A stretch of DNA of 64,000 nucleotides. Source: Trichomonas vaginalis G3 (Eukaryota > Parabasalia > Trichomonadida > Trichomonadidae). The notes below the pieces were generated by a model, which was not told the origin of the DNA, did no database searches, and was given only the letters and a program-made list of their open reading frames with translations. Positions 47,869 through 58,226 of the stretch are shown in pieces. The stretch covers positions 8,775,797-8,839,796 of the forward strand of contig NC_067204.1 of NCBI RefSeq assembly GCF_026262505.1. Reading direction: 5' to 3'. How positions within the stretch are numbered: the first letter of the stretch is position 1; each line of letters opens with the position of its first letter. Both the position numbers and the translations under genes were made by a program.

Positions 47869-48288
47869 TTAGAACATTTCTGGGTCAATGTCAATGTTCT
47901 CTTCCTCTTTAGGGGCAAACACTGGCTTAGACTCTAAAATCTTTTTACCTAATTTACCTTGAACTTCAACTATCTTAGACTCATAATATTCATAGTCGTC
48001 TGCTTTCTTTGGTTCATAAGGTATAACAAGTTTGTATGCTTTGCCTTCTTTAAGGTTTGAGAACCTTCTGTCAAAATTTTCTTTGACTGCTAACAAACCT
48101 TCTATGTCTAAGTCTTCAAATTTCGCACCATTTTTAGTCACAATAGCAAACTTAACAGGTTCGATGTTCCAAACTTTGTCAAATGTAGACTTTTCAAAAT
48201 GGTAGAAGTAAACATTCAAATATATGAATGGGTCTAGTTCTTCTTTGACTTCTGTCATGTACTTGTTGACTGAAATATATTTCGTCAT
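47869..48288 (-). CDS. SSB-like protein candidate with acidic tail
   Basis: 139 residues, strand-rich (DPFIYLNVYFYHFEKSTFDK, VKFAIVTKNGAKFEDLDIEG, AYKLVIPYEPKK), ending NIDIDPEMF, an acidic tail with a hydrophobic tip as in single-strand DNA-binding proteins. It lies next to the helicase. The E1 protein 5982-6455 has the same style of tail. OB-fold identity is inference. Confidence 0.5.
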   Translation of the reverse strand: MTKYISVNKYMTEVKEELDPFIYLNVYFYHFEKSTFDKVWNIEPVKFAIVTKNGAKFEDLDIEGLLAVKENFDRRFSNLKEGKAYKLVIPYEPKKADDYEYYESKIVEVQGKLGKKILESKPVFAPKEEENIDIDPEMF

Positions 48289-48336
48289 CTTTTCTATCGG
48301 ATAAAAAAATATTTTTTTTAAATTTACTCAGAAAAA

Positions 48337-48555
48337 TTATTTCTTTCTATATTTGCCATTCCGAACATCGAAAAGATGTTTTATACCAGCATAGAATTTT
48401 TCTCTAGAGCTTGGTCTTATATCGTTTTCATAACAATATTTTCTATATTCTTCATATAAAGCCTTTTTTTCATACATTTCATAAGGACAATCTAACCAAA
48501 ACAGCGCATATCCATTTCCGTTACCTAGGTCTTTTCCAACAAACTCAGCGTACAT
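48337..48555 (-). CDS. Stand-alone copy of the helicase C-terminal domain
   Basis: 72 residues from ATG 48555. ALYEEYRKYCYENDIRPSS, KFYAGIKHLFDVRNGKY aligns with the last 45 residues of the helicase next door (SLYDSYKQYCQEYGYMTAS, TFLANVKSLLDVQNGVY). Both genes share the same upstream leader (AAATTTACTCAGAAAAA region). This is the winged-helix-like DNA-binding end of D5-type helicases, so it appears to be a partial duplication that now stands alone. Confidence 0.65.
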   Translation of the reverse strand: MYAEFVGKDLGNGNGYALFWLDCPYEMYEKKALYEEYRKYCYENDIRPSSREKFYAGIKHLFDVRNGKYRKK

Positions 48556-48586
48556 TTCAAATAAAATAAAAATATTTTTTTTAAAT

Positions 48587-49819
48587 TTACTCAGAAAAAT
48601 TTTTCTTTGTATATACACCATTCTGTACGTCTAAAAGACTTTTGACATTTGCCAAGAATGTTCGTTTAGACGCTGTCATATAACCATACTCTTGACAATA
48701 CTGTTTATACGAATCGTACAATGACCTTTCATCTAAACACTCAAAGTCAGTTTCATCTATAAACAGTTCATATACACTCTTGTTTGCTTCTAACAATGTT
48801 TGTCTCTCTTCGGTATATGGAATTTGTCTTGGATTGAACTTAGAAATATCTAATGTCATGAAATATGAGAACAAGTGGTTGTAAAAGTTAGGTGTCAAAG
48901 TTTCTGCTAAGTCGTCAAAATATTCTGTATCTTGCATATGAGAATCTGACGTTCTGACAACTACATATCTTCTGTCAGAACTTTCTAACTTCATCGGAAC
49001 GGCGTTGTTTGAAACCATAATGAAATTTGCAACATTTTCACAAACTCTTTGGTCTTTATATTTTCTTTCAACAACTCCAACTTTGTCTGTTATAAGACTC
49101 TTCAAAGCATCCGAGTTCAAAACTTTTGTTGTATCTATACTTTGAAGTTCGTTACATACTATAAGTTTCATATTCTCAATTGAAGAGTTAAATTTACCGC
49201 AGATGTTTTCTAAGTTTGTCATATTAGGGTTCGAATAGCCCTCTAACAGTTTGCATAAGATATCTGTAAAGAAAGTGTTCTTACCAGTTCCTTGTTTTCC
49301 AATTATAATGAGAGCAGTTTCATTTTTAGCACTTGGATGTTGTAAGATATTTGCAAACCAACATAAGATATACTCATAGACTCTTTCGTTTCCATTGCAT
49401 ATAATTTCTTTGACATGGTCTAACCAAGCTTCTATAATATTTTTCCATTCTACTTGTTCGTATTTATATCCAGTGAAGATAGAATAGAAGTTTGGAGAAG
49501 GTGTATAGAACTTTATACCACGAACTGAAAAATCTTCTAACTTTGACAATAAGATATCCCAAGCATCTAACATCTTCATGCCAACTTGTACGACTTTTAT
49601 TTTCTTAAGTTTCTGTCTACATTCTTGTTCTGAAACTATTGTTGCTCTTGGTTTGTTAAAGACAACATCCCATTCTTTCATGACATAACATTCTGGGGCA
49701 GAGTCGACATAAATGACTAAACGTTTCAAATTCTCGACTGCTTTGTTATAGTCTCTAAATGGACACATATTTCTGAACGCTTGGAAGTCATAAAAATCTG
49801 AAACATCTATTCTGTACAT
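48587..49819 (-). CDS. D5-type superfamily 3 helicase
   Basis: 410 residues, intact. Walker A IIGKQGTGKNTFF at 172-184, Walker B-like KLIVCNELQ at 218-226, motif C NFIMVSNN at 265-272, arginine finger SDRRY at 281-285. A C-terminal winged-helix-like domain spans about 360-410. The poxvirus D5/parvovirus Rep-type fold unwinds DNA at replication forks. The N-terminal 100 residues are short, so no primase domain is evident. Found in some Polintons and virophages. Confidence 0.85.
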   Translation of the reverse strand: MYRIDVSDFYDFQAFRNMCPFRDYNKAVENLKRLVIYVDSAPECYVMKEWDVVFNKPRATIVSEQECRQKLKKIKVVQVGMKMLDAWDILLSKLEDFSVRGIKFYTPSPNFYSIFTGYKYEQVEWKNIIEAWLDHVKEIICNGNERVYEYILCWFANILQHPSAKNETALIIIGKQGTGKNTFFTDILCKLLEGYSNPNMTNLENICGKFNSSIENMKLIVCNELQSIDTTKVLNSDALKSLITDKVGVVERKYKDQRVCENVANFIMVSNNAVPMKLESSDRRYVVVRTSDSHMQDTEYFDDLAETLTPNFYNHLFSYFMTLDISKFNPRQIPYTEERQTLLEANKSVYELFIDETDFECLDERSLYDSYKQYCQEYGYMTASKRTFLANVKSLLDVQNGVYTKKNFSE

Positions 49820-49848
49820 TTTTATAAAAATAAAAAAAAATATTTTTT

Positions 49849-50643
49849 TTATTCTTGACTTTGTTGTTGCATTTGTTGCATTTGTTGTTCTTGAGCTATT
49901 TGTTGTTGAAGTTGTTCTTGTAATACAATACTTTCACCAGTTGCATCTTCCAATTCGAAACTTTCTGCCGTCATTGACAAATACATAGGACATAAAAGTT
50001 TTACAGGAACAAAGTTTGCGTCAACTAAGGTTAAGTTTATGTTTGCTAAAGTGTTTGAGTTTACTAAAGCTGAAAACTCTGCATTCGAATGAACAATAGG
50101 CAAACCAGCAGAGAAAGTGTTGTTTATACGCATGAGTATCTTTTGGTCATAGTAGTTTCTGTCGACATTCGAATAACACTTTGAACCTAAGTTTGAAACA
50201 ATATATAAAATAGGTGTACTTAAAGTCAATGGAACAGACATTCCTTGTATGACACCTTTTCCTGTTATAGGAAACTGTTGGTAGTAAAAACCAGATATAA
50301 GTTTTGTATTATAGCTCATATCGTTTATACTAAACTCAGTCGGACATCCAAACATAATGAAACCTGCTCTAGTTGCAGCACATGTTACATCCGTCCTTAA
50401 AGTATTAAATAAGTCAACAAAACCTGTTGGTGGTATATCTGAGTAAGTATCTTCAAAGAAGTATTTTTTACCATTCACAACAACAAATCTTCTGGTGTCA
50501 AAAGAGCAAAACAGGCTTTAGTCGTCATTGTTTTAAGGTTAGTTTACAATATCGTCCTTGAGGACTTTGTAAGTTTGTTGTTATAGAATTATATGACTCA
50601 GGGTTTTTAGTCGTAATAGTATAAACCACTATGTCTTCTGCCA
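49849..50643 (-). pseudogene. Minor capsid-type gene remains
   Basis: Strand-rich with VPLTLSTPILYIVSNLGSK and ILMRINNTFSAGLPIVH, ending in a Gln-rich tail (EQQMQQMQQQSQE). Its opening resembles 8364-8732 of E1. Sits between helicase and capsid genes. About one break. A penton-like or capsid-associated protein is likely. Confidence 0.55.
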
Positions 50644-50648
50644 TTTAC

Positions 50649-51228
50649 TTAGCAAGTAAATTTTAATGAAATGTTGTGGTCGTCAAATATTTTTATGACG
50701 TCTGGGAAACTATATTTTAAGTTCAACGTTTCACCTCCTTTCATAACGTATATCTTGTCAATGACATTATATGAAACACCACAGCAAGCAATGTCGGGTT
50801 CTATTTCTTTGATGTTTATATCGTCTGCCTCTGTCAAAAGTTTCAATAGTTCTTTCAAAATTTCATGAGGTGCGATGACATATGAGTTCACTTTTACAGG
50901 GTTGTGTTCGACCAAGTTTAACATTATACCCAAAGCTTGACAAATCTTCTCCTGAGTTTTAAGTTTGTCTTTAAGTTGTTGGTAGTCGTTTCGAATATCT
51001 GCAACAGAACTTAAGTCTCTGCTAACTTCAGGATATGTTGGTTGTTCTTTTACAGGAACATTGTTATACCATCTTGTCTTCGTATGGTTTCCCCACTTCA
51101 ACATCTCTTTCTTTGACATTGACAACAACACTTTGACTGTTTGTTTGAGTTGGTGAATTTAACTTCACATCTGCCACCGCCATTAAACCTTTTGAAACAC
51201 TTACGCTTCTATTTTTCGGAAATGACAT
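50649..51228 (-). pseudogene. Unknown virion-region gene remains
   Basis: Starts with MSFPKNRSVSVSKGL. A helical region (DYQQLKDKLKTQEKICQALG) and a C-terminal part with IACCGVSYNVIDKIYVMKGG follow. About one break. No family recognised. Confidence 0.45.
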
Positions 51229-51246
51229 TTTACTTAGAATAAAAAG

Positions 51247-51539
51247 ATGGACGTATTTGAGTATCTCTTCGAATTGAAGCAAAACAAAGTTTACACACAC
51301 AAACAATACAAATACATTGACAGAATAGTTCTTTATACAAACAATGGAAATGTTATAGAATAGCAGTCTTTGCTGAACCAAAATATTTTCATAAAGCAAA
51401 GAAAGTTGGTATAACTGAAATGGTGAAAGTTCTTGAAGCAGACAAAAATATAACAACAAAACTTACAGATATTTCTAAAGGTAAGTTTATAATACAATTT
51501 TATGTCAAAACTGGCGTCTATAACTATTTACGATGGTGA
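51247..51539 (+). pseudogene. Small gene remains between virion genes
   Basis: MDVFEYLFELKQNKVYTHKQ at the start and FAEPKYFHKAKKVGITEMVK further on. Divergent from 50649-51228 with 18 bp between starts. About one break. Unknown. Confidence 0.4.
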
Positions 51540-51559
51540 GAAGTCAGTTCAAGAACAAC

Positions 51560-53165
51560 TTACTGACCTGCTGCCAAAATCTGCTCGATGGAAGCTGTCG
51601 TTATGCCAATCTGAGGAGCCCCAGCAGGTTTCATCGAACGAATCTTCAAAAGAGCATCTTCCGTGAAAAGTGCTATTGGTTTTGTAAACTTCTTTGCTTT
51701 CAATTCATCTGGACCGTCTCTGTCACCAGTATATTGTATTTGAACTGTACCAACAGTTGAAATACCACCCATAAAGTCTTCTGAGTCAGCAAATGGAATG
51801 CCAAGCCAAAAGTTTGAACGGTCTCCATTTGTATATTGAGTTTTTTGACCTCCTGTATGAGTCCATACTTTCACATATGGCATAATAGAACTTTGCATTT
51901 CAGGGTTAATGGTTGTTGTGAAGTTGTTGTTAAAGTTCATAGCATCTAATGTCAAGTTGTATGACCTCATATCCTCAACTGTAGAATATTCTTCTCTTGG
52001 ATAATATTTGCCATCTATGTTTATATGATATTTAATACCAGGGTTGTAGAAGCAAGAATAGTCATTTATAGTTCGTCTGAACAGTACAAACATAGTATCT
52101 GCATGTTTCATTGCAGTTGTTAAGGCAATATCTGTTCTTGCACCTGGGTCAGCACTTTGGTTTCCAACTTCACCTGCAAAGTCTTTGACAGATATTTGGT
52201 GTATAGGGAACATAAGTGGAACTGCAATATATTTGGCAGCTAAAGCATTTGAAATATCTGGGTCCAACATATAGACTGCAAGTCTGCTTTCTATTCTCTT
52301 GCATTCAAATTTTCGCATGTGAACTTAACTGGGTCCCAAGCATCTCCAGCAGCATTGAAATAATAGTTTACTTCAGTGTTGAGGTTTGAGAAACCAAAGT
52401 CTAAGTCAACTTTGTTTTTGCAAAAGTCGGCGAATGACATTTTATTTGTTCCCACTACTTCTGTAAGAGTGAATGGGTCTTGTGTTGGTGCAATGACTAA
52501 GTTATTTTTGCTTGGAGTAAGTTCGATAGAAATTTTTCCTGCCCAGTTTGGCAAGTATCTTAAAAACCTGAAGATGAGGAAAGATGACAAAGGAACTCTA
52601 AGTTTCAGTTTTACTTTGGTTACTGCTGCTGCAGTTTGTCCAGAAAGGTCAACATAAACTCCTGGAACGTTAGGGTCAAGTCTTCTTATTTTCTCAATAG
52701 TTGCATACTGGTCTGTTTGTTCTCTAGCTTGTGGTTGTACTGAGTTTCTCAAAGCGAACCATTCATAGTTTGCCCATGTTACTGTTTGAACTAAGTCAGA
52801 GTTAGAATATATCTTATATCCCATGAAAACTTCTGGAGCATATTGGTATCCGACATAGAAAATTCCATTGCAACCTTTCTTGTCAGACAACTTGGCAGAA
52901 GGTTTTATTTCAATGTCTTGTTCCACGTATAAGAAAGAGTTGTCAATAGAAATTAATGAAACCTGTCGCAAGCAATATCTACTGTTGTTGAAGAACCTTC
53001 TCCAAACTCACCTACGTTTCCATAAGAAACAGCAGTTGTATATTCGTAAGTTCCAGGAACTATTTCTGACCTTCTAATGGCATTGTCGCATTCGTTATAC
53101 CATTCGGAAACATTTCCATTCATAGCATCCAAAACTGTTGGCGTTATATTCTGAGCGGCGTACAT
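51560..53165 (-). pseudogene. Major capsid protein remains (double jelly roll)
   Basis: About 530 residues in all, the usual size. FYVGYQYAPEVFMGYKIYSN, LKLRVPLSSFLIFRFLRYLP, NWAGKISIELTPSKN and GTVQIQYTGDRDG are typical of the Polinton capsid, and the layout matches 21881-23449. About two breaks. Confidence 0.8.
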
Positions 53166-53197
53166 TTCATATGAGTAAAAATATAGAATAGTTGGAT

Positions 53198-54783
53198 TTA
53201 TATGTCATAATAGAACCCACGTGGACCAAGCTTTACTTTCTTCCTGACTGAGTTTTTAACTCTTCTTTTTCCTTCATTGCCCTCTGCTTGAAGTTGTTGC
53301 ATCTTTGCATTATGTTCATCTAGTATGTTGCAAATTTCCCATGTCCTTTTTGCCTTTTGGCTCTGGTCGCCCATCTCAGGTAACCTATATCCTAGAAAGA
53401 GTTTGTCATAGTCTGTATTTGAGTCTTCGCGTATTGTTTGCATGACTCTTTCCTGAGTTTCTGGTTCAAGCTCTTCAAACAGTGCCTTGTCCATATGGAA
53501 TAAGCTCGTTTCCAAATATATGTTTTTGTAGCCATTCTGGTTTTCTTTCCATGTTACCAACTATATCTTTTGTGAATGGGAAAGCTTTTACCCAATCTTT
53601 CAGTCTTGCGTCGTTTATTTCTGTAGTTGGTTTTATTTTGTCAAGGAACATGTTTTTCAATACTAACATTTCATTTGGTACTGTCCATTTGAGTTTTCTT
53701 AAATATTCATCCCTTCTCGGTTCATTGTCTGCAAAGTAAGTTTTTATGACATTTTGTAAACTTTCGTTTGCAAGGTCATGTACAATAGGTTCTCTTCCTT
53801 CTCTCCCTAACTTTCTTTCTAAACTCTTCACCAAATATACCATCTCTATGGTTCTGTGTAGTTCTTTGAGATAAATGTTCTAGAACGTCAGGTGTTATAT
53901 TTCCATCAGCCATGTTCATTTCATACTGGTCCAAAATATCTGCATCTTTCATATCTTTCAATGGCATTAAAGCCGCGCTGAAAATACCAGCTATATCTGG
54001 TTCACCATTGACTTCCATTGCGTCTACAACTTCTTGGAATTGAGGTTGTAAGTTTATGAACCACCTATCCGGGTTAGCTTTATGACCCCATCTCATTGTA
54101 GTTCCATCGTCTGCAGAAACAAAAGTAGGTTTGTTTCCATCTTGGTTAGGTTCTGAATGAACTTTAAACAATGTTTCATTTCTATATGTTTTCTTGAAAT
54201 TTAACCTTTTATCTTCACCGAGTTCATCCGAAGATTGAACGTTAAATGCTCGTAAGTAAAAAGGGTTGTTGTATTTGTGTACATTTTTTTTCAGTTCTTC
54301 CATTCTATGCTGGATATTTTCATCTGATGTTGGAGTCTTTTGTATGTCGGCAAACATTTTTCGATATTCTTCTACTATGTCAGCCGAATTTTTTTTAGAC
54401 TCTTGGAAATATTCCATATTCTCCGCATACTCTTGTTGAGGGTCAAGATTTTTCGGCTGTTCCAAATCTTCATCTAGTTCTGTGAAGTTAGTTTCCAAAG
54501 GAAGGACTTGTTCGTTTCCTTCAGGCTCTTCTAGCTTTTGTTGCTGAACTATTTCTTCCATGTCTGGTTGTATCTGAACTAGTTCTTCCTGTGGAGTTTC
54601 TTGTACCTCATCTGCTGGCATTTCATATATTCCGAGACCGTTTTCAACAAGTTCCCTTTCTAAGTCATCCGGACTCATAAACCTTTCTTCTTTCGTTCCG
54701 TCTCTATTTTTTACGCGTTTCATGAAGAGAGTTAAATTGTCATTTAGCTCTGACATCAAATATCTCGGAGTAAATTCGTTCAT
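53198..54783 (-). pseudogene. Large virion-region gene remains
   Basis: Starts with MNEFTPRYLMSELNDNL. Long acidic Gln/Glu-rich region, then an ordered region (YNNPFYLRAFNVQSSDELGE, DRWFINLQPQFQEVVDAMEV), then WLQKHIFGNELIPYG and a basic end. About two breaks. Just downstream of the next gene and upstream of the capsid; could be a scaffold or minor capsid protein. Confidence 0.5.
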
Positions 54784-54808
54784 GTCATTTGGATGATATG
54801 CTATTAAA

Positions 54809-56399
54809 TCATATCCTTAGCGAGCTTGTATTTTCCAGGTTTGAAATTATATCCCTTTGGTGCAGAGCCATAAAGCTAAATAGGTTCGGGTCAGTATTTC
54901 CATCCTTGAACTTTCTAATAGCTTCTTTATATCTGTCACTAAAGTCAATACTATCTGGGTAACCATAGTCTTCTTTAAGCATTTTTAAGAATTCTTGGTT
55001 TCCTTGTTCTCTACTTCTTTTATGTCCTTGCTCTGTTTGTGGTTGTTGTTGTGCTGGTTGTGGTGCAGTGTTTTGAACTGTTGGTTGTTGTGTTGGTTGT
55101 TGTGCTGGTTGTTGGAGGTGGTTGTTGTGCTGGTTGTTTGTGGCATGCCTGTGTCTGTGTCCATGTGACGATGTAAATGTTCTAGGTAGTCCTGGTGCAG
55201 GTGCTTCTCTTGGAGGGTTTGGTGGTATATAAGTTCCACCAGCTGGCACATATGTTCCATCTGCAGCGTAATGTCCTACCTGACTTTTCGTTTTTAAGAA
55301 AGCATTTACTAGGTCTGTTTTGGTCTGTTGTAACTCTTTTTCTTGACTTTTCACAACAGTTGCTCTAACGGCGTCATAGGCACTTTGAACTGCCTGTCTC
55401 GTTGCTGCATCTGTTATTTTTCGTCATATTTTGTGCTACTTCTTTTAACTCTTTGTCGAAACCTTCAGACTTCAGTTTCTTTCCAGATGAGAAGTCGTTC
55501 ACTTGTTTCACCTTACTATGAAGAGCTTCGAAAGCGTTCTTAAAGTCAGCATTTGTTAAAGCTTCATTTGAACTATCTTCATCCGCTTGTATTTTTGTCC
55601 TTATTGACCCTATGAGTTGGGCTGCTTTAGCGTTGGCTTGGGCATCTAACCAGTCATTGTTAGCTTTTATATATTCTGCACTTTTCATTGCCTTTTGCAT
55701 AGCCGCGTCGTTATTTTTACTTTCTTTGTGCTAAGTTTTCATACTGTACGGTTTGGTTTTGCAACTGTAAAAGTTTTTCTGCCTTTACATTTGCTTCAAC
55801 TTCTTTTTTATACTCATCGCTATCCATATATGTCTTCAGGGCTTTTTGTTTTATCTCTTCATCTTTCAGTATTTTATATTGAGTAGTATGGTTTTTTCAA
55901 ATTTATGACATCTTGTTCCATTTTGCTACTTCTGCTGCTTTTTCTGACACTTTTTTTGCATATTCCTCTGTACTTAGTTCTTTCAGTTTTTCTTCTTTCT
56001 TCTTTTTCTCTACGTTTAACTCATTGAGTTTCTTTGTGTGTTGTCATATTCTTAGTTTCTTTTCGTTTCACCTATTTGCTTCTGTATGTCTATGTTTGAC
56101 TTTTTGACATCTGCTATTTGATTTTTGAGTGAACTCAAATTCATTTGACTTTGAGGGTTATAAGCTGTTCCGTCTGCAGCTCCACCATAGCCTGCCATTT
56201 TCGCTAAAAGTGCCGCTCTTAAACCTCCACTCTGTGCACCAAGAACTCGGTTTAAAAGCATAGGGTTGCTTGACATTTGTTGCAACATAGTGGGGGTCAT
56301 TCAGCATTTGTTGTTGCAACTGTTGTGTGGTGAGTCTTACTATTGGATTTTCAATGCTCTCTTCCTCTTACGTATATTCTTACGTAGCTTACGTGGCAT
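54809..56399 (-). pseudogene. Coiled-coil/Gln-rich virion gene remains
   Basis: The extreme N-terminus is very basic (MPRKLRKNIRKRKRALK), then a Gly/Ala/Met stretch, long coiled coils, a Gln/Pro/Thr repeat region (QQPAQQPTQQPTVQ) and an ordered end (YGYPDSIDFSDRYKEAIRKF). About five breaks. A DNA-associated core or structural protein is possible by composition. Confidence 0.5.
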
Positions 56400-56510
56400 T
56401 TTAAGTGAAGTTAAAAAGCGGTTTTTGACAGATGTTTATTGTGACTTCTTCGTAAAGACTTTGTTGAGATTTCTTCGTAAATGAGTGTAAATGACCAAAA
56501 AATAATGTTT

Positions 56511-57157
56511 ATGTTAGAATGTTAGATCTAACACCTTTTCTAACATGTTTTCTAACATCGTAGAAAACTCATGAATTTCTTCGTAAAGACTTTGTTAAGA
56601 CTTCTTCATCTAATTTCTCATGAACTTTCTTGTCTATGTTTTGTTAAGATTTCATCGTAAAGACTTTGTTGAGATTTCTTCGTAAATGACCCTAGTAGTA
56701 TATTTTTGGTGTAAATTTCATGAAAATTCACGATGTTAGAAAACATGTTAGAAAAGGTGTTAGATCTAACATTCTAACATAAACATTATTTTTGGTGTAA
56801 ATTTCATGAAAATTCAAGAGGGTAGAAAACAGGTGAGAAAAGAGGTGACATCTCACCTCTTCACCTAAATTATATTTTTGGTGTAAATTTCATGAAAATT
56901 CAAGAGGTTAGAAAAGAGGTTAGAAAAGAGGTTAGATCTAACATTCTAACATAAACATTATTTTTGTCTGATTTTACGAAGAAGTCTTGACAAAACATTT
57001 ACGATGAAGAAGTCTTGACAAAACATTTACGATGAAGAAGTCTTGACAAAACATTTACGAAGAAGAAGTCTTGACAAAACATTTACGATGAAATCATGAG
57101 TTTTCTACGATGTTAGAAAACATGTTAGAAAACGTGTTAGATCTAACATTCTAACAT
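56511..57157. repeat. Cluster of five half-site modules near the right end of E2
   Basis: Modules at 56511-56560, 56732-56780, 56818-56869, 56904-56952 and 57109-57157. Four are GTTA type around TGTTAGATCTAACA or GGTTAGATCTAACA (palindromes at 56520-56533, 56758-56771, 56930-56943, 57135-57148). The third is GTGA type (GGTGACATCTCACC, 56844-56857). Four are preceded or followed by the same connector (TTATTTTTGGTGTAAATTTCATG-like or TTATTTTTGTCTGATTT-like). No gene lies in 56400-57405, so this is a non-coding control or replication region. Confidence 0.8.
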
Positions 57158-57334
57158 AAACATTATTTTTGTCTGATTTTACGAAGAAGTCTTGACAAAA
57201 CATTTACGATGAAGAAGTCTTGACAAAACATTTACGATGAAGAAGTCTTGACAAAACATTTACGATGAAGAAGTCTTGACAAAACATTTACGAAGAAGTC
57301 TTGACAAAACATTTACGAAGAAGTCTTGACAAAA
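56970..57334. repeat. 25/28-bp minisatellite next to the right terminal repeat
   Basis: Units of type GAAGAAGTCTTGACAAAACA followed by TTTACGA or TTTACGATGA are repeated about ten times, interrupted by the half-site module at 57109-57157. Related units in opposite orientation lie at 56440-56480 and 56572-56695, and one at 33420-33446 near the left end. Confidence 0.8.
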
Positions 57335-57379
57335 CATCCTCAGGGCTAGAAGGCACGAAGTGCCTGGAAGCCCCACTAC

Positions 57380-57405
<26 letters not shown>
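57332..57405 (-). repeat. Right terminal inverted repeat of E2
   Basis: Reverse complement of the left end: AAACATCCTCAGGGCTAG...CCCCACTACC (57332-57380), then 25 T. It differs from the left repeat at two of 49 positions. It contains GGGCT-AGA-AGGCAC-GAA-GTGCCT-GGA-AGCCC. Confidence 0.9.
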
Positions 57406-57410
<5 letters not shown>

Positions 57411-57411
57411 G

Positions 57412-58002
57412 ATGATGTCAGATATTCCGCGATTAATTAAACATTGTTTAAATCCTGAATGGGTTAAACTTCAATTTAAAAATGAAGATTGTGAATTATT
57501 AAATGAATATGAAAGCCAAAATAAGCTAATGAGGTATAAATATAATGATAAAGAATATTTAATTTCATGGAATCAATGGAGTCATAATCAAAGACCTCAT
57601 AAACGGGAAGAAGAAATTGAAAATAATGAAATGGAAATCATTGATGACATTAAAGAGGATGGAATTCCTAAATTTTGTAGAAAAACCTTTAGAACTAAGT
57701 TAGGAGCATATAAACGTAGAGTATTAAATCCTGAATACATAAAACATTTATTTAAAAAGGAAGACTGTGAATTATTAAACGTTAATGAATATGAAAATGC
57801 TAAATCAAAATTGAAATATAAATATATTGGAAGTGATGAAAGGTGTAAAGATAAAGATAAAGTTTATTCAGTTTCATATAATAACTGGCACACGTTAGGG
57901 ATAAGAAAACATTTAGGAGATTATGGTAAAAGTTCTGAATTCTTTAAATCTAGTATGTACGAGAGAGTAAAAGAAATTAGAAATAATTATTTTCATGAAT
58001 GA
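57412..58002 (+). CDS. Tandem-domain protein, 196 aa
   Basis: Two copies of one domain: residues about 12-60 (LNPEWVKLQFKNEDCELLNEY...YKYNDKEYLISWNQW) and about 104-165 (LNPEYIKHLFKKEDCELLN...YKYIGSDE...YSVSYNNW). A basic end follows. Strand patterns with a conserved EDCELL and Trp resemble the repeated DNA-binding domains found with homing endonucleases, but no firm match is claimed. Its ATG lies 7 bp after the T run of the E2 right end. Confidence 0.6.
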   Translation: MMSDIPRLIKHCLNPEWVKLQFKNEDCELLNEYESQNKLMRYKYNDKEYLISWNQWSHNQRPHKREEEIENNEMEIIDDIKEDGIPKFCRKTFRTKLGAYKRRVLNPEYIKHLFKKEDCELLNVNEYENAKSKLKYKYIGSDERCKDKDKVYSVSYNNWHTLGIRKHLGDYGKSSEFFKSSMYERVKEIRNNYFHE

Positions 58003-58067
58003 AAAATAAATTTTAAAAATTCATGTCTTACATTTTTTGAATAATTTATTTTTTTATTTAATGATAA

Positions 58068-58226
58068 ATGAGTGTCACAACTAACAATGTTAAAAAAATG
58101 GGATTCACAAATGAGGAAATAAAGGATATATTAGAGGAGGCGGGTTATGAAGTTGATAAATATTATTTAAGAAATTGTAAAAAATTCGCAGAGTTTTTAA
58201 ATGATTTGATTATGATGGAAAAATGA
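58068..58226 (+). CDS. 52-aa small protein
   Basis: MSVTTNNVKKMGFTNEEIKD... helical, ending NDLIMMEK. Starts after a T-rich leader (TTTATTTTTTTATTTAATGAT). Its stop overlaps the next ATG by four bases (ATGA at 58223), so the two may be expressed from one transcript. Unknown function. Confidence 0.5.
   Translation: MSVTTNNVKKMGFTNEEIKDILEEAGYEVDKYYLRNCKKFAEFLNDLIMMEK

Larger units (their letters stand above)
32935..57405. mobile_element. Polinton/Maverick element E2, both ends present
   Basis: Bounded by inverted terminal repeats at 32935-33013 and 57332-57405. It contains integrase, polymerase B, packaging ATPase, SF3 helicase, major and minor capsid genes and a methylase, which is a full Polinton complement. 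The terminal repeats match at 47 of 49 positions, so the copy is fairly young. Replication genes look whole; fibre, capsid and several virion genes are broken, about fifteen breaks overall. Confidence 0.9.

Noticed and set aside
56970-57334. CRISPR-like spaced repeats
   Set aside because: Units are contiguous or nearly so, with no unique spacers of constant length, in a eukaryotic element; it is a minisatellite.
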